64,000 nucleotides of DNA from Tomocerus qinae. Lineage: Eukaryota; Arthropoda; Collembola; Entomobryomorpha; Tomoceridae. The DNA is taken from positions 52,144,909-52,208,908 of the forward strand of contig CM034547.1 of assembly GCA_020055645.1 (NCBI GenBank), in the 5' to 3' direction. Both the position numbers and the translations under genes were made by a program. The first letter of the stretch is position 1; the number at the start of each line of letters is the position of its first letter. The notes below the pieces were generated by a model. That model had not been told where the DNA came from. It did no database searches and saw only the letters and a list, made by a program, of their open reading frames with translations. Positions 1 to 14,100 of the stretch are shown piece by piece.

Positions 1-3000
1 TGGTCTGTTAACACAAGGTTGTCTTTGTTATTTCCGCGGAGAAAAACACATTAGAAAATGATGTCTCCAATTAGTAAAAGTGTCAGGATACACAAAAGTT
101 TCACACACACTTGTGGCATTTGAGGGAGAACAGAACTGAACTGAATTTATTCGGGCAGACGTTGAATTTTGAGTGTTTCGGCAAGAAGTGTCGAGGAAGT
201 TATGGTCTCCTGACGCTGATAGTCAGAGTCATTGACAGTTGTGTCAACAATGCACTAAAGTTGATAGGAAGACATACAGTTTGTCTTGGCTCTATCTTCC
301 AGTCGCATAGAGAGGAGCTAAAGAATAACTAAAGGCTATTCTCAACAAATCGCACACACTTATATAACTTTTTACAGACGAGGGATCGTGTATTTCCTCC
401 AATCCTCAACTAACGGCAATACCTCTGAGTTTTTCTGGGCCAAAAGGAGTCAAAGTCAGAAGAAGGAGAAGAACACACACACAATATATATGTACATAAA
501 GGTAATCACGGCTAGGGACTTGCTCTCAAAATAGCGTAGTTGTACTATCTGCAATGAATCATCTCTAGTACTTCCTATCCCACCTACTATGTACTTGGTG
601 CAGACAGCTAACTTGAATCCTTGCTTCAAATGTACCTACTTACCTACCTAATGTACAATGCATTTATCTTATAAAAATATTTCGGTCTTTTCCCCTAATG
701 AAATTGATGTTGCACTCAACTCACTACCATATGCCGAGAAACAAACTTTATGATAGACATGTCCTATTTGTATAAACTCGAGTATAAACCTACATTCACC
801 TTATACATGTACTTATTCATGTTTTACATATACATTTACCAGTTAATACTAAGCACTAGTATCAACGTTAATGTGTGCAGGAAAAATACATGTAAAAACT
901 CTCTAAAACGCTTCTTGCTGTTGCAAATTTTAACTATTAACTCTTCCATTGTTCGTTCGTCTTTGATTTCTCTAGGTATGCTTATAATATCTGCCAGCTT
1001 CTGCATGATGTGTAGATAAACACAAAAATGCTTATGCGTATAAAAATAGCTACTGCTTAGGTACTATTAGAGGAAGCTTTAAGACATGCTATAAATAGTA
1101 TGTCCATTAAAAGAATTGTCACTTTGTGGTGGGCATGTAATTTATTTTAAAATCGCAATTTGTCATGAAATTACTCACAGAGGTTTAGGCCAGCTTGGTG
1201 TTCCGAATCAAATGTAAATCATAGAATTCATTTAGCTGTGGTCTGTTTTGTAAGAATGCTTTCAAGTAAATACTATTGTAAATTAATATAACAATCTGTT
1301 CTTAATTACGATTGTTAAATGAATATTTAGCTGTAACAGGAGCTCTATAAACTAAAGTTCTTATTACTATATTTTGATTGATGTTGTCATTGATGTAGAA
1401 ATTAGAAAGTCTTTTGACATTAATTAGAAACATTGATTAATTGCTATTTACTTAACCCGTAAATAAAATTTAGTTGAATATCAAGATGATTTTTCAGCTC
1501 GTTGCAGGGATCTTAGAACAGATTATCGTGGAATTGGGACTGATGAATGAAGAAAATTTTACAGAATCTGTTTAATGAAAGCATTATAAATTTTGTGTAG
1601 ATATTTGTGGTTTACCTATGTGGCTTCATATTACTCTTGAGCTATTCTTTCAATCATTCTATGAATATTTAGTGGACCTTATAAACTACAGGAATAAAAC
1701 TGACTTACTAAAATAGGGTGGCTTGTCTGTCTGGTCTTGACTTGACTGCAAAAAATCTATCGTGCTTTTGTTAGCTTCAGTTGGATGATCACGTTTAAAA
1801 GAGTTGCTTTTGATGTGTGAGATTCATATAACGGTATGTGGTCATTGTAATTCAATAATTGGAAGATGCGGCATCTTTAAGAAGAATGTTCTTTTGCACA
1901 CATCGTTTTCATAGACATAATGTGGTAGGTATACATAAACAGTAAATACAACTAGGTATACTAAACACCAACCCCTGTAGTACTTGTCTAACGCATCACT
2001 ACTTAGATAAAGTACATGACTTATGTCATACATGCCTATATAATTATGCTGCTTTACAAATGCATTCTCATCAAAAACTCAAATTAATTTCTGTCAAATT
2101 CGCCTACTGTACTTCATTGAAATATTTCGTTCTATTTAATTTCCTTGTGAAGAATGGCTAACAGTAAGAATAATTTTCAATGAGTAAATTAGTAGATGAA
2201 TAAATGAAATAAAATTCGAATAGCAATTTGTAGGCAATATAGTTAGTAATAAAAATGTAATCTGCTATCTGTATTTAAGTTGATGCATGTCTGAAACTAA
2301 TTTTCGCATATGTAGAAGTTGTATTTGTAGTTAACATGCGTATACTACTACGAATTATGCACAATTAGTATTATTGTAACAATTAGATTCTCATGAATTA
2401 GTGATCTCAATTTTCATTTGAAATATTTCTTCATTGCAGATTCATCGTCCCAACAAATGTCACTACAGATGCATGAGTTTTTTTCTATTGCAGCAAGCAG
2501 TGTTACATTTAATATTTGATGATACGCTGTAAGTTAAGTTTTTTATGATGATTTAAACTAAGAAAGTAATACTAGATATATGCAGCCTCCTCCGTACATA
2601 ATATTATGATTATTCCGTCAATTATCCAAGCCCTAATTTTGAATACAATGTGGCATTGACAATGCAACGCATGCACTACACTGCTGTTATCCTACTTAAT
2701 TTTACAAAGATGAGTGTATGGGGAGCGAATCTCTATTTCGTAGGAAATATATAATTGCGTAAGTAGAAAAGCTACGAATTCACGAACTAAACTTAGTGAT
2801 GAAATGAACATGATGCATATAATTTCTACCACATTAGGTTTTGGTACATATTAATTATAGGATTTTACATATAAAATGAATATATTTCGCATTGCAAATG
2901 GCAATGTTGCACATAGTATGCGCTTCAAATGATATCCTTTTCAATCCTTAGAATGTTGAAGAATAAGGCTCACAAAACATCAGAAGTAGATCCCAAATTT

Positions 3001-5192
3001 CATTATTCGTCGTGGCAGAGAATGGGAAATGCTAAATATGTAGATGCATATCCACACACATCGTGCACAAGAGATAAATAGACATTTAAGTTAGATTAAC
3101 TTTTTATGAATGTTAAATTGCTTTGTTGGTGTACACATTCACTAAGAATTACCTGCTGTAAGTATTCCTTAATCCATTCAAACTTATCAGTACGAAACTT
3201 GTCAATTCATTCCTTTCATCTCACTACTTTATTACGGCTTAAATGTACACTCACTGTTGGCTTTACCTTTACCTTCAGTTGTGCTAAACCTATACTTTTA
3301 TTTCAATAGCTACGATTCACAATAAATCGTGGAGGCTTGCATTAAATACACTGACTAGGCTGCATACCTAGATTAGTTTGCTATTTTAGTACATTTGAAC
3401 TGCATCACTGAATATATAGAAACTAAACATATACAGCTATTTATTTGCCCACTGCAGCCAAATAGATGCATGCTAATGCTAACTGTCAATTACGTATGGC
3501 TGTGCAAACAACAAGCTACTCTGCTGTAATAATACACACCATAATCTATAAATCCATTGCAATGATTTTTGGTTTGGGCGTAAATTATTTTTAAATACGC
3601 AGTTATGTTCATTCTCAGTAACAAATGTCAGTGTAAAGTGTACAGATTTTAAATAAAAATCTCACCCATGGTTTAATTTATTAATTTCACATCTCGGAAA
3701 CAAACCAGTCACAATTAGTGCGTGAAAGCCAACTCAAGACCCTTATTTCATGAAGAAACATTTTAAAGGAATATTGAAGAAATGATTAAATAACAAATTA
3801 ATACTTGTTTGGCAAGTTTACCTATTGAACATTACGGGTTGTAAATGCGGTCAAATTACCTACATGTCGTTAGTTATAATAATATTTAAATGCGTATGGT
3901 AGAAAATAATGCATAACACTAAAGATATAAAATCAGTACATTGATTTTAAATTGAATTTCCTTAGTTGTTGAAAAAATAAATCTGAAAAATATTGACGCA
4001 TGTAGAAATATGAAGTTTAGACTACATAAATACAACTACTATCAATTCCAAATCCATATCCATAGTCATTGCCATCCCATTTTTTCCTCTCTACATTTTT
4101 CAATTCAAATAAACTAAATATCAGTAGTTAAATGAAAATCTACTTGAGTTCATATTTTGCATCTTAAAGTTCGTAAATGTCTTTAGTTCAGTTATCATTG
4201 CATATTTATCCGTCAAAGAAAATGGAAATAGATTGAGAAAAACTTACAATATCGGATAAGGCAACGGAGAATTTTTTAAAACATTTTGATTATTGCATCA
4301 ATTTTTATATTTGATTTTAATATTTATTAATTTTCCTACATTAGTAAAGATAATAATTTCCACAGTTCTATTGTCTATAGTCTATACAATACGTCATGAA
4401 GCAGTGAATATGAATTACTTAGACTCTATTTTTATATAATATCGAAGAATATTTTTCGACGAGTACGAGTTGAGAGCTGTTTATCTCTGTAGTCATAATT
4501 TCTGAACCATAAGTAGTAATGACTACAAGATGAAAAAGTTTATTGTACTAGATCTATATTACCGGTTATCTTCAATAATAATCCTCAGGGTATTTAAATA
4601 AACATTAAGGTGGAAGTGATTATTACTTCCACAAAGAGGAAATTGCCAATTACCAATAATACTATTAATAATACTGGTTTTGTAATTTTCTCGATGCTTT
4701 TTGGACCTTTTCAGACTACAGAAAAGTAAACATTTTCACGTTGCATTTCCTCTATTTTTATACTGATTTACTAAATAACATCTTTATTAAGGTAGGTACA
4801 TGATTTATTTTATGTTAACTGTATTAAAGTACATTGTAAATGTTTAAATAATTCATTACTCTTTACTAGTTTTGGTAAAGCACGAACTGCAGTCGATTCT
4901 AATGAAGTGCAGCATGTCTCATTTTAAACAGCAGCACCTGCTTGATTAAGTGCCAAAGAACAAAACGTAAGTGTATTACATTTATACATAAGAATTCATA
5001 TATTGCGTGTAAATCTACTTACAAAATGGATAATTAGCTGTACTGTACTTTTCTAAGTATTTACAAAAGGGTAAGAAAATATTTCCACCTGTAGACACGC
5101 TATATTCTATATTTTCTATATTATAGTCTACAATACATCCAAAAGATATTTAAGATTCATGAATCCTGAGACTTCATGTAATAAAACAACCA
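1..5192. other. Intergenic, no gene seen
   Basis: AT-rich sequence with many stops in all frames. The longest open frames are under 90 codons, and none has a recognisable domain, signal peptide or coding-like composition. No clear long repeat was seen. The right end abuts the probable 3' end of the minus-strand secreted-protein gene. Confidence 0.6.
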
Positions 5193-5198
5193 TTTATT
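5193..5198 (-). terminator. Candidate poly(A) signal of the 5.5-kb gene
   Basis: AATAAA on the minus strand, about 330 bases after the stop codon of the minus-strand secreted-protein gene. Position and sequence fit a poly(A) signal. No transcript evidence is available. Confidence 0.4.
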
Positions 5199-5527
5199 CT
5201 TCTACATGCTACAAAACGATATTGTCGTTTTACGGGACTTGAAGTACACGTAAAACGATCAGAATAACAAAATCTCGTACATGCACAATAAAAATAAATA
5301 AGCTAACAGTGTGTAAAAGATATGTGGCAAAAACGAAAATCATTAACCAAGTCATAAAATATTTTATATTCTGTACACTGTGCTGCAGCGCACAATCTAC
5401 AGTTGAAAAATGCATTCTTCTCAAATACACTAAACATATAACTGAATTTTAAGCAGTAAAAACGGCTAATTTACTTTAAATATCGCTAGAAATATTTACC
5501 GTAAACTAATTTCGAGCGCTTTTAGTT

Positions 5528-8143
5528 TCATCGTAACACATGTTGTTGATTCGATGTTTTTTTGTGGCTACTAGTTTTGTACGAAGAGTAAACATCCCCT
5601 CTGGTGTCAAATGCACCTCTGTCAGGTACATTCGCTAATTTGGAAAAGACAACTTCCTTTGAACTTGATTTATTGCTGATACTACTGAGAAACTTAAGAG
5701 TAGCAAAATCAGCGTCATTAAGATTTACAATGGTATAACTGTTCTGTACTCCTCTCTTTTTTCTGCCTAGGACCATCGGAAGGACGGCGGCCATAGTGGC
5801 GGGAATCATCCCAGCACCGACAGCCGCATAAACTGGGTTAAGTCCTAATCCTTTTCGATTTCTCTTCTTGGTGGGTATTGTTGAATTTGCTGCTCTCCCA
5901 TCTCCGATGTTATCAAGAGAGTCTTCAGCACTGAGACTGCTAGGTGTGATTGTCTTTAAGACAGGCGGGCGTCGGGTAGAAGTCCCCGATCCTCTGTGAG
6001 TCAAAACTGGAATTAAAGATTGTAAAGTAGCATTAATTCGGTTGAAAGCGTCATCTTGAATAGTAGCTGAAGTTGTTGGTGTTGTGGAAGCTCTTTTGAA
6101 TAAATCCTTGGCAAGTCGATGACCCGAGTTATATAAATTAGTAGAGTATCTATCTAAATCGTTATTATATAATTTTCCGGTATCATCTAAGTAGGGCGGA
6201 CGATTTCTATTGTACAGACTGTGACTCTGAGAATGAGAGGTGGTATGATGCGGTGACACAGTCACACGGCGACTGTTGGAGACCAAAACCCATCGAGGAT
6301 CGTTGCTATTTGCTTCAAGATCAGGATAGGACGGAGGACTGTAATTCCTGTCAAAGTGGCCATTGAGATTTGTGGGATTTCTATGAATAGCGAAACGACG
6401 GTTACTGTCACCATTATGTAAGGAATGACTGGAGGGAGCTGACCACGAGCCAGTAGGACGTCTTCGAGTGTCAGAAGGCCATGAATTGGAGGATGACGAA
6501 TGATGCGAGAGTGGGAAGGAGGACGGATAGTTAGAAAGACCCGCTTTAGAAGCTTCCCAGCTTGCTGTAGCAGACGTAGGTCCTTCTGGGTAAATAATGT
6601 CACCCCAAGCGTTAGTAGGTTTCTTTGTCACAGAAGGATATCTATTATTTAAGAAGTCAGGATATCTTGTAGTGTGAGATGAAGAGCCCTTGCTGGGCCA
6701 CCCATCACCACCACTATTGGGACGAAGGATATTAAGACCATCTGAATGGTGAGAATTATGTTGTTGATTCTGTTGATGTGTGTCCCAGTAGCTATTCGGT
6801 TTGTCACGTATTCCCCAATTTGTTGTTGGCAAATCCGAAGGTGGAGTTCCTTTAGGTACCCATTTAGATATGGAAACCCCCGCCACAGGAATCGGATCCA
6901 GTTTCACCCAGTTTTTGATATCTTCATCTCGAGTAGGACCTGGTCTCCTTATATCTTGAGAATGTTGATGCTGGTTCAATTGTTCAAGCCACGAGGGGAG
7001 TCTTGATCCACCATGATCGGTTATATGATGACTGTTACCCCATCCATGACGTTCTGCAAAACTTTCTGGATTCAATTCAACTCCGATTCTTTTAGTAATC
7101 TGTGTCTGTGGATTAAAATCGTCAGCCTTGACAGAACTAATGTTATTATTATTTAAATAGGCAAATGGGTCGTATACAGCTGATGAAAATAAAGGTTGTA
7201 GTTTAACCCAGCCTGGTGATTTTGTTGTAGTAGATGTTGTTGTTCTAGACACTCGATGTCCAGGTCTTGATGAAGAAGATGACAATGGGTAGCTGTCTTC
7301 ATAATGAGAGAGTTTTCCAGGAACAGAAGGCTCAATTGTAAAAGGCATAGTAGAATATCTCGATTGATAGCGACCCCCGGAGCTAAATCCATCTCCGTAA
7401 TTACTGCTGCCACTGGGGTGTTCCTGGTAATTCTTATTTTTCTTGATGTCACTATTCAGTTTAGAATGATATGTCTTCCATTCATCGAGATCTGGGTGCA
7501 GTCCTTCTTCAGTCGCAGTCATTAAGCATTTCGTACCAAAGCAATTATTATTTCTTCGATCGTAGTTGTGGTAGTAGGTCGACTGCTCTCCTTTCTTGTT
7601 ATAGTTACCAGATGACGAAGAAGATGAGTATTGAGGGTAGGATGAGCCTTGCGTATAGAAAGGAGAAGAAGATTTACTACTATCACTGCTACTTCCGGTT
7701 GTGATAATTCCAACAGGTTTTGTGTTTAGTATGACAGTCGACGCAGAATTCCCGGGCTTCACCGAATAAGAAGTGGAGGAGATGACAGTCTGCATTCCTG
7801 AAGAAGAGGAAGGAGTTGATTGAGAAGAATCCCCTTTTCTCCAATCCATTCGACCGCTTCGTTTCGACTGTATTTCTCCATTATGCATTAATTCTTCCTC
7901 TTCAACAGGTTCATCCAAAGCTAGAACAAGGTCTTCTGAAGGACTTGACGACTGGTAAAATCTGGCTTCGTCATACATTTGGTCTTCCACACCATTGAAA
8001 TCCAATGCACCCCTGTTACTCCGACTGTAGTCAGCAATTTCTGTATTTTCCGTTGCCTCTTGACAATTTCCAATTCTTAGTGGTGCTGCGAAAAGCAGCA
8101 ATACAGTTAAGAAGACACGGTGCGATAAATCCGTTGTAAACAT
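5528..8143 (-). CDS. Secreted Ser-rich low-complexity protein, 871 aa
   Basis: One uninterrupted minus-strand frame. The start is the first ATG (8143), preceded by CAACGAA. Residues 1-28 form a signal peptide with a Leu/Val core (FLTVLLLF) ending near NCQ, so export is likely. The mature chain is rich in Ser, Pro, His, Asn and Trp, with runs of Ser, and looks disordered. It has an isolated C201-x4-C206 motif (CFGTKC). Near residues 765-790 lies a hydrophobic Ala/Met/Pro segment, directly followed by RKKRG, a typical furin-type site; about 78 residues follow. The hydrophobic segment plus basic site resembles those in the 27.7-kb and 40.4-kb genes. I do not recognise the family and assign no function; a cuticular or extracellular-matrix role is only a guess. 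A possible initiator (TCAGTCAG) lies about 85 bases upstream of the ATG. Coding status is well supported by length and signal peptide. Confidence 0.85.
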   Translation of the reverse strand: MFTTDLSHRVFLTVLLLFAAPLRIGNCQEATENTEIADYSRSNRGALDFNGVEDQMYDEARFYQSSSPSEDLVLALDEPVEEEELMHNGEIQSKRSGRMDWRKGDSSQSTPSSSSGMQTVISSTSYSVKPGNSASTVILNTKPVGIITTGSSSDSSKSSSPFYTQGSSYPQYSSSSSSGNYNKKGEQSTYYHNYDRRNNNCFGTKCLMTATEEGLHPDLDEWKTYHSKLNSDIKKNKNYQEHPSGSSNYGDGFSSGGRYQSRYSTMPFTIEPSVPGKLSHYEDSYPLSSSSSRPGHRVSRTTTSTTTKSPGWVKLQPLFSSAVYDPFAYLNNNNISSVKADDFNPQTQITKRIGVELNPESFAERHGWGNSHHITDHGGSRLPSWLEQLNQHQHSQDIRRPGPTRDEDIKNWVKLDPIPVAGVSISKWVPKGTPPSDLPTTNWGIRDKPNSYWDTHQQNQQHNSHHSDGLNILRPNSGGDGWPSKGSSSHTTRYPDFLNNRYPSVTKKPTNAWGDIIYPEGPTSATASWEASKAGLSNYPSSFPLSHHSSSSNSWPSDTRRRPTGSWSAPSSHSLHNGDSNRRFAIHRNPTNLNGHFDRNYSPPSYPDLEANSNDPRWVLVSNSRRVTVSPHHTTSHSQSHSLYNRNRPPYLDDTGKLYNNDLDRYSTNLYNSGHRLAKDLFKRASTTPTTSATIQDDAFNRINATLQSLIPVLTHRGSGTSTRRPPVLKTITPSSLSAEDSLDNIGDGRAANSTIPTKKRNRKGLGLNPVYAAVGAGMIPATMAAVLPMVLGRKKRGVQNSYTIVNLNDADFATLKFLSSISNKSSSKEVVFSKLANVPDRGAFDTRGDVYSSYKTSSHKKTSNQQHVLR

Positions 8144-11100
8144 TTCGTTGTTGAACTTCTCCGTTTCTTTTTACTGAGTTTACTAAGACACTTGTTATGC
8201 TCAAATGCATCTGATGCTCGGATCAACTGACTGACGTGACTTGCCTGGGCTTGCTTCAATGACACAAGAGCTGATGCTGCCACACAATGCTTGTCAATCT
8301 GGAAAATCAAAGGCAAATTCTAGAAATCTGTTGGAGATTCAACGTACTCTCTTTGTTTTTTCTAACATTTTACATGAATGCGTAAGATCCGTATTATTGC
8401 ATTGTCACCTTCATTTTTCCCTTATTTCCCTCTCTCTTGCTAAGAAATCACTTCAGCCACAGCTCATTCACTCTTTTTTCACTACTTATACAAGCTATTA
8501 TACTTGGTCTTGAATAAAAACTCTGCATATTCCTATTTCACACTATATTTATCTATCAATCACTAAAATTTATAAAATCCCTTTTGTAGATCAGAAAATC
8601 TTAAACTATCAGCTCATGAAATAAATATTTTTCGTTTACAGCCATTTTATAAGCAACTGTTGAATATACTAATAATTCATTTCGAAATTATAACCTAGAT
8701 CTACAAGTGCCAATAACGAACACTGTGTCATATTATCATTACTTTCCTTTTACAGTTGTGAAGGAAAGGACGACTAACCTGAACTGAATTAGATTTGCTG
8801 AAATTACTATGCTACCTTTCTTATTACTCGACTTTGACTGAAAGTGGAAACATCATTTGAGATCTTCTCTTTAGTTTGACAGTGATTACATGGCCGACTG
8901 TTGTCCGCGTACTTTTATATTATCTCTCGTGAGTATCATAACATACATACGCTACACATTTGCACAATATCATGCTAAACGCTCATCCTCTTAAGCCTTT
9001 AGGGAATTTTCTGATGGCATGTGTAGATTAGTATAATGGTGGAGTATCTCTCTGATTTAGCCTACTTTTTTCAACATACTCTACAAAAGGAGTGAGTTAA
9101 GTAGGAGTTGAAATGCCGACCTACGTAAGTAAGTAATAGGTTTAGGTAAGTAGTATGCTATAGCTATACTTAACAGAATTATTTAGTACATCACATCAAC
9201 AATTAGGTACTTACTTATACACAGTATAAAACTTTTCATTGTCACATTTCAAATGCACACTTAAGCAATCTTAAAGATGCATCTTCACTTGACTTGATTG
9301 CGGCTCTGATTAAACAAACTTGGATCTCCACAGAGTTACTTGTATTTTCATAGTTAACTCTCTGCGTTCTCTATCTATCTAAACAACTTATCAATTTTCC
9401 ACATCCACTCACTCACTACCATTTCCCACAAAGTGAAAATATGATGAAAATCAGGTTTCGGTTTTGTGCTTTGTGATTTGCATTGATAAACATCCAAACC
9501 TTTACCTTAGCATGGTACATAAATCTCAATCTATACAAATACCTAACTACTTTGGTTAGTGGCCAACGCTTTCGTGAAAATGAAAATGAATTTTTTCTAT
9601 CGTTTTATTCATTATTACACACTAACTTATTGCGGAAAGGAAATCGAATTAAAAGCCCATGATTTCTGTTTACTTAGGATTTTAGTGCGAATAATTTAAT
9701 TTTGTACCTATACAAAACACAATGAAAAAGGCACAAAATGCAGATAATATAAAACTTTCAATTACCAATTCAATTACTAAGTAGTTGTGGAATAAAAACG
9801 TGGAAATAAACACGTGGAATAAAAAAATTAGCTAAATTGTTTCATAAAACCAAACAAATTATTTTATGATGCTAACCAATTTTTTATGGTTAACCACACA
9901 TGAGATCCATAGGTACACACATGTACACACACATATTATGTACATATTATCACAATACCCACAGTATGGAATCACCACTTATTGTGAAGTCCACTACTGG
10001 AACGTTATCAATTTAGAAATCTGCCTGCATAAACTTCAATTTATTAGTGATAGTAAGTGAGTAATTGGTGATACTAAAATGCATACAAAAAAATCGAGCC
10101 CAGGAAGACAGTTATCGTATCCTATCTGTTTTATACTCTACTGCAAATAATAAATAGTTAAAATAAAGGTGCTATATAAATAAGGTTATAATAGGAAAGT
10201 GTAGCCGCTAATAAAGGTTCCTTGAATGTGATAATCACTCAGGCATATTATAAACAGTAATGTACATGCTATAAGTTAAAAGAAGGCACAAAGCACACAG
10301 CTCATATACAAAACTAATAAAAAGTTTTAAATAATTGAATCACTGATATAATGAATGATAATATGCATTGCAACTTGCAAGTTAAGTGTTGCGGGAATTG
10401 TTTGCAATAAATGGATAATCAATGCTGCAACATGGAGCATAATATTAATATTTTACATAATTTAAAACCATATTGCCGTAATTGCCCTACAGCTATAAGG
10501 TGATATGTTTCTGAAGTAAAAATGTTTATGTGCCATGACTAATGTAATAAGACGCAGAGAAAATGTTTTACCAGCTGAGAAAGTTTTAGTTATTTCAATA
10601 GTTATTTCTTCCTTTAGATCAAACGTTTATAAACGTACACAAATGATTATGGCTTCCTAATTTGCTATCCTTATATGCAGTGTACTGATTATTGCAGACA
10701 ATCCCATACGGTAACATTAGCATTACAGGAATCTATATCCTTGCTACCTTTAATTAACAGCTCACGATTGTAATAATTGGCTTAAGGCATCAATCATAAT
10801 ACTTTGACTACATTAGGAGTTAAGATGCTTACTGGCAAAAGTATTATTGCTGTTAAGTACCATCACATTATGTAGTAATGACTAAATATAGGATAACCCA
10901 CCTGTCTGTAAAGAGTTAATTCGTCTATTGTTTATACATCAGAATAAATTATCTGAGACGGAGTTCCAATTTGTGTCTGCTCACTTCAGCCTCCCGGTCC
11001 TCCTGATTGATTGGATTGATTACTGTCGATAAGTTTGGCAGCTGAAATAAACGACGATTTTTGACAGGTGTAATAATTTACAGGATTAGTGGAGTGTCAA

Positions 11101-14100
11101 GTAATATGGTCATTGAATTATATTTAAAGGCTTACGCGTGATACTTACGATTGGAGTATGAGGTGGAAATGATTAGCTGGGGATTCCAAAACTAATCGAT
11201 GATCCAAATGAGTAGTGTGGTAATTTGAAGTTTGTCAGCTTGTTTCATTGTCTTATTTTTATCATTCTTCACGGCAATTTGTCTACGAAATGTTGCTGCG
11301 ATTGAAGGCAATGAGCAAACTTTGCAATCAAATCACTGCATAAAAAACTCCATGTACCAGGAACAGAGATAATTAACACATTTTTTTCTAAACCGATAAG
11401 AATGTAATTATTTTTTGTAGTGAAAAATATGAATTTGTAGTTTTGGATGTCACTCGTTTTGATGGATCATATTCCACAAGGAATGCACTTTTAATTGGAG
11501 GATATTAATGAATGAGGAAGATGTGAGGACAGGATCGTTAAGATGCAAGCAGGTAAAAGCTCAAACGTCTTCTGCTCCTTTCAAGAATAAATGGTGCGAA
11601 CGTTAATGTCTAAGTCAAGTCAATTCAAGTCAAACCTAGTTGAATGGTAAACCAAGTTAGATAAGTTGAGTTAAATGCTTCGTCTCATCTCAAGGAAGAA
11701 CAGAGCATAGTCACTATGCAGTTTACATACAAGGAATCCTTCCTATGGTTGTCGTGAGTGAGTATAAGTTTGACTGCACCAAAGAAGTGGCAGGTGCCCT
11801 GGTTTATAGATCTCGAGCCTTCTCTATATCAACTGATCCCTGTCGCATTCCGTCACACCTGGAGAATTAAACCCCTTCAAAAGAAGAGACCACTTTGGTT
11901 TCCCTCTTTCCTCAACACATCTGCATATATCTGCATTGCATCTCAAACACAATTCTGTAGTGTACCACATCTAACAAACTAATCCCGTCTTCCTTCGTTT
12001 AACTATATTATATGGATTATACATTACTTCATGCCCATATTAAATTCCCTACTCTACGAACTACCTAACAAACTCATCTTTTAACATGCAAATTAATTCA
12101 GGTGGGTATTTGCACATTAATGAGGTAAAGTAGGTACTACTAAAAATTAAATTATAAAAAAACTGGTACATATTTACGCAGTATGTGCATTACGGCAGCG
12201 TTAAGACTATTAAATGTAGAGCACAAATATTCGCAGTAGATTGGAATTATGCAGATACATTACGTTGAAACGCTTTCTGTGCTAATTATATCAATTTTAG
12301 TGTAAATCTGGTACTCTAGAGGGTAAATATCTGACATAATTTCCATATTGAACGAGTCAATAGAAAAGTGGTGTATTTTATGAATCTTAAATGGAGAGTT
12401 AAATGATGAAGTTTAAGATTATAAAAATGGATGTAAATAGGTAAGTTTTATAGGTTTGTTAGGGACTGAAGGAGTTTTAGAGCAAGATTGTGAAGATGGG
12501 ATAGTGAGTTGGTTAAGTTTAGCAGATGATGACGAAGAACAATAAAAACAGAAGAAATAACACCACTTCCGATTAACTTTGCTTTTGTATTACCGTATTG
12601 AATTGGCATGCAGTTGTGAGTAGAGGGGTAGGTATAGGATTTTAAGGGGAGACGGCCTACCTAGAAAAAAGACATCCTAAGAGCCATTCACTTGTGACGA
12701 CTTTTGCCTTGCCTCTTATTATTGTCATCCTGGTGGTGCTGTTGAAACTCTTGCTTTAGCTTTAACCTCGTTGCCTTGAGTCAGAGAGTGTCAACAGTGC
12801 TTATCATTGTGGCTTCTCTCGACTTAAGCTGACTCCGACTACAAGTTTATTATGCTTTATTGCCATTAGTAGCTCTATGAATTTGAATTGAATGTAGATT
12901 TAGATTACTGTCAAGTCAGCAGCGATAAACCCAAGTCAAGTGCCATGCCAGCTCATGCAAAGCTACAACTTTTGCATGAACTCATTTCTTCCTCTCGAAA
13001 AAATTCTCTCTCGAAAGAATTGAATGACAAAGATGAATATCAACAGTAATGACAATCAAATAATGAAATAGTTCATTGCATTCTGATTCTAGTGGTGGTG
13101 ATGAGTCCTAAATGGACAAAGCACAGCAGAGTGCATTTTAACAGTCCTCTGCCCTCCATTGTCAATTTCGGCTGCAGATAGACGTGACGATGACGAGTGC
13201 CATCATTTTATTTGCACACTTTAACAGGACAGCCATAATAAAAATTAAAACACCATTTTCAGTAGGTATAACTAAATGAAATGCTCATCCACAATCTCAG
13301 CCTACCACTGAGTTTGATAATAAAAAGGGAAGACTTTCAAAACTACATCTTGCAGAATAATAGCGAATAACACTTAAGAACAGACAAGTTAGTCTACTTC
13401 TAATTGTACTATTAAAATATGGAAAGACAATGATTATACCCATTGTACCCCTCAAATCTATTAAGACCATTTAGTAGTTAACATTCAATTTTATGATTAT
13501 TTCCTTTTGTTGCAAGACCATCTTCAGTGCTTTTCTTGGCATTATTTCACTCTTTTGTCACTCCTCTATCGATTTAGTGGCCACATGATGGATGCGGTGA
13601 TATGATATGATCTGGGGCGATGCCGGCGACCAGTTTACAGTTTTTAAGGTCGTCTCTTTGTCATCTCCTACAAACAAAATCAAAACTCAACGGTCTGTCC
13701 TCTCCGCCCCGCTCATAATAATGACTATAATATTTCAACACAATGAAAATAGTTCAAGTCCTAGACGAAGCCCAGACAGACTTTTAAAAAAATCTTCTTT
13801 CAGACTCACCTGACCAACAATTAAAAACGGTTTTCATAAGGCTTTTTATTACGCTAGCTGATATGATTAAATGACAAGTCAAAAGCCGGATCTCCAGCTA
13901 TTTAGGCATTTAGAATTAGCACATATTTCAGTCAACTTTAAAAAATAACAATGTTGACTTTTATGACATAGCACCAATCAATCTTCTGCAGAAAAGAACG
14001 TCTATAATTAATTTACTTGATCAAGGTGTAATTAAGATAAAGAATTACTTGTAGATGTAGATATAAAAAGTTGTGCTTCTTGTCATAAAAATAAAATTGT

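Noticed and set aside
6262-7713. Multiple open frames overlapping the Ser-rich gene
   Set aside because: Shorter shadows of a single 871-codon frame that has a signal peptide.
12690-12785. Minus-strand stretch reading QEFQQHHQDDNNKR
   Set aside because: Only about 30 codons before a stop, a poor AAG acceptor, and no partner exon found.
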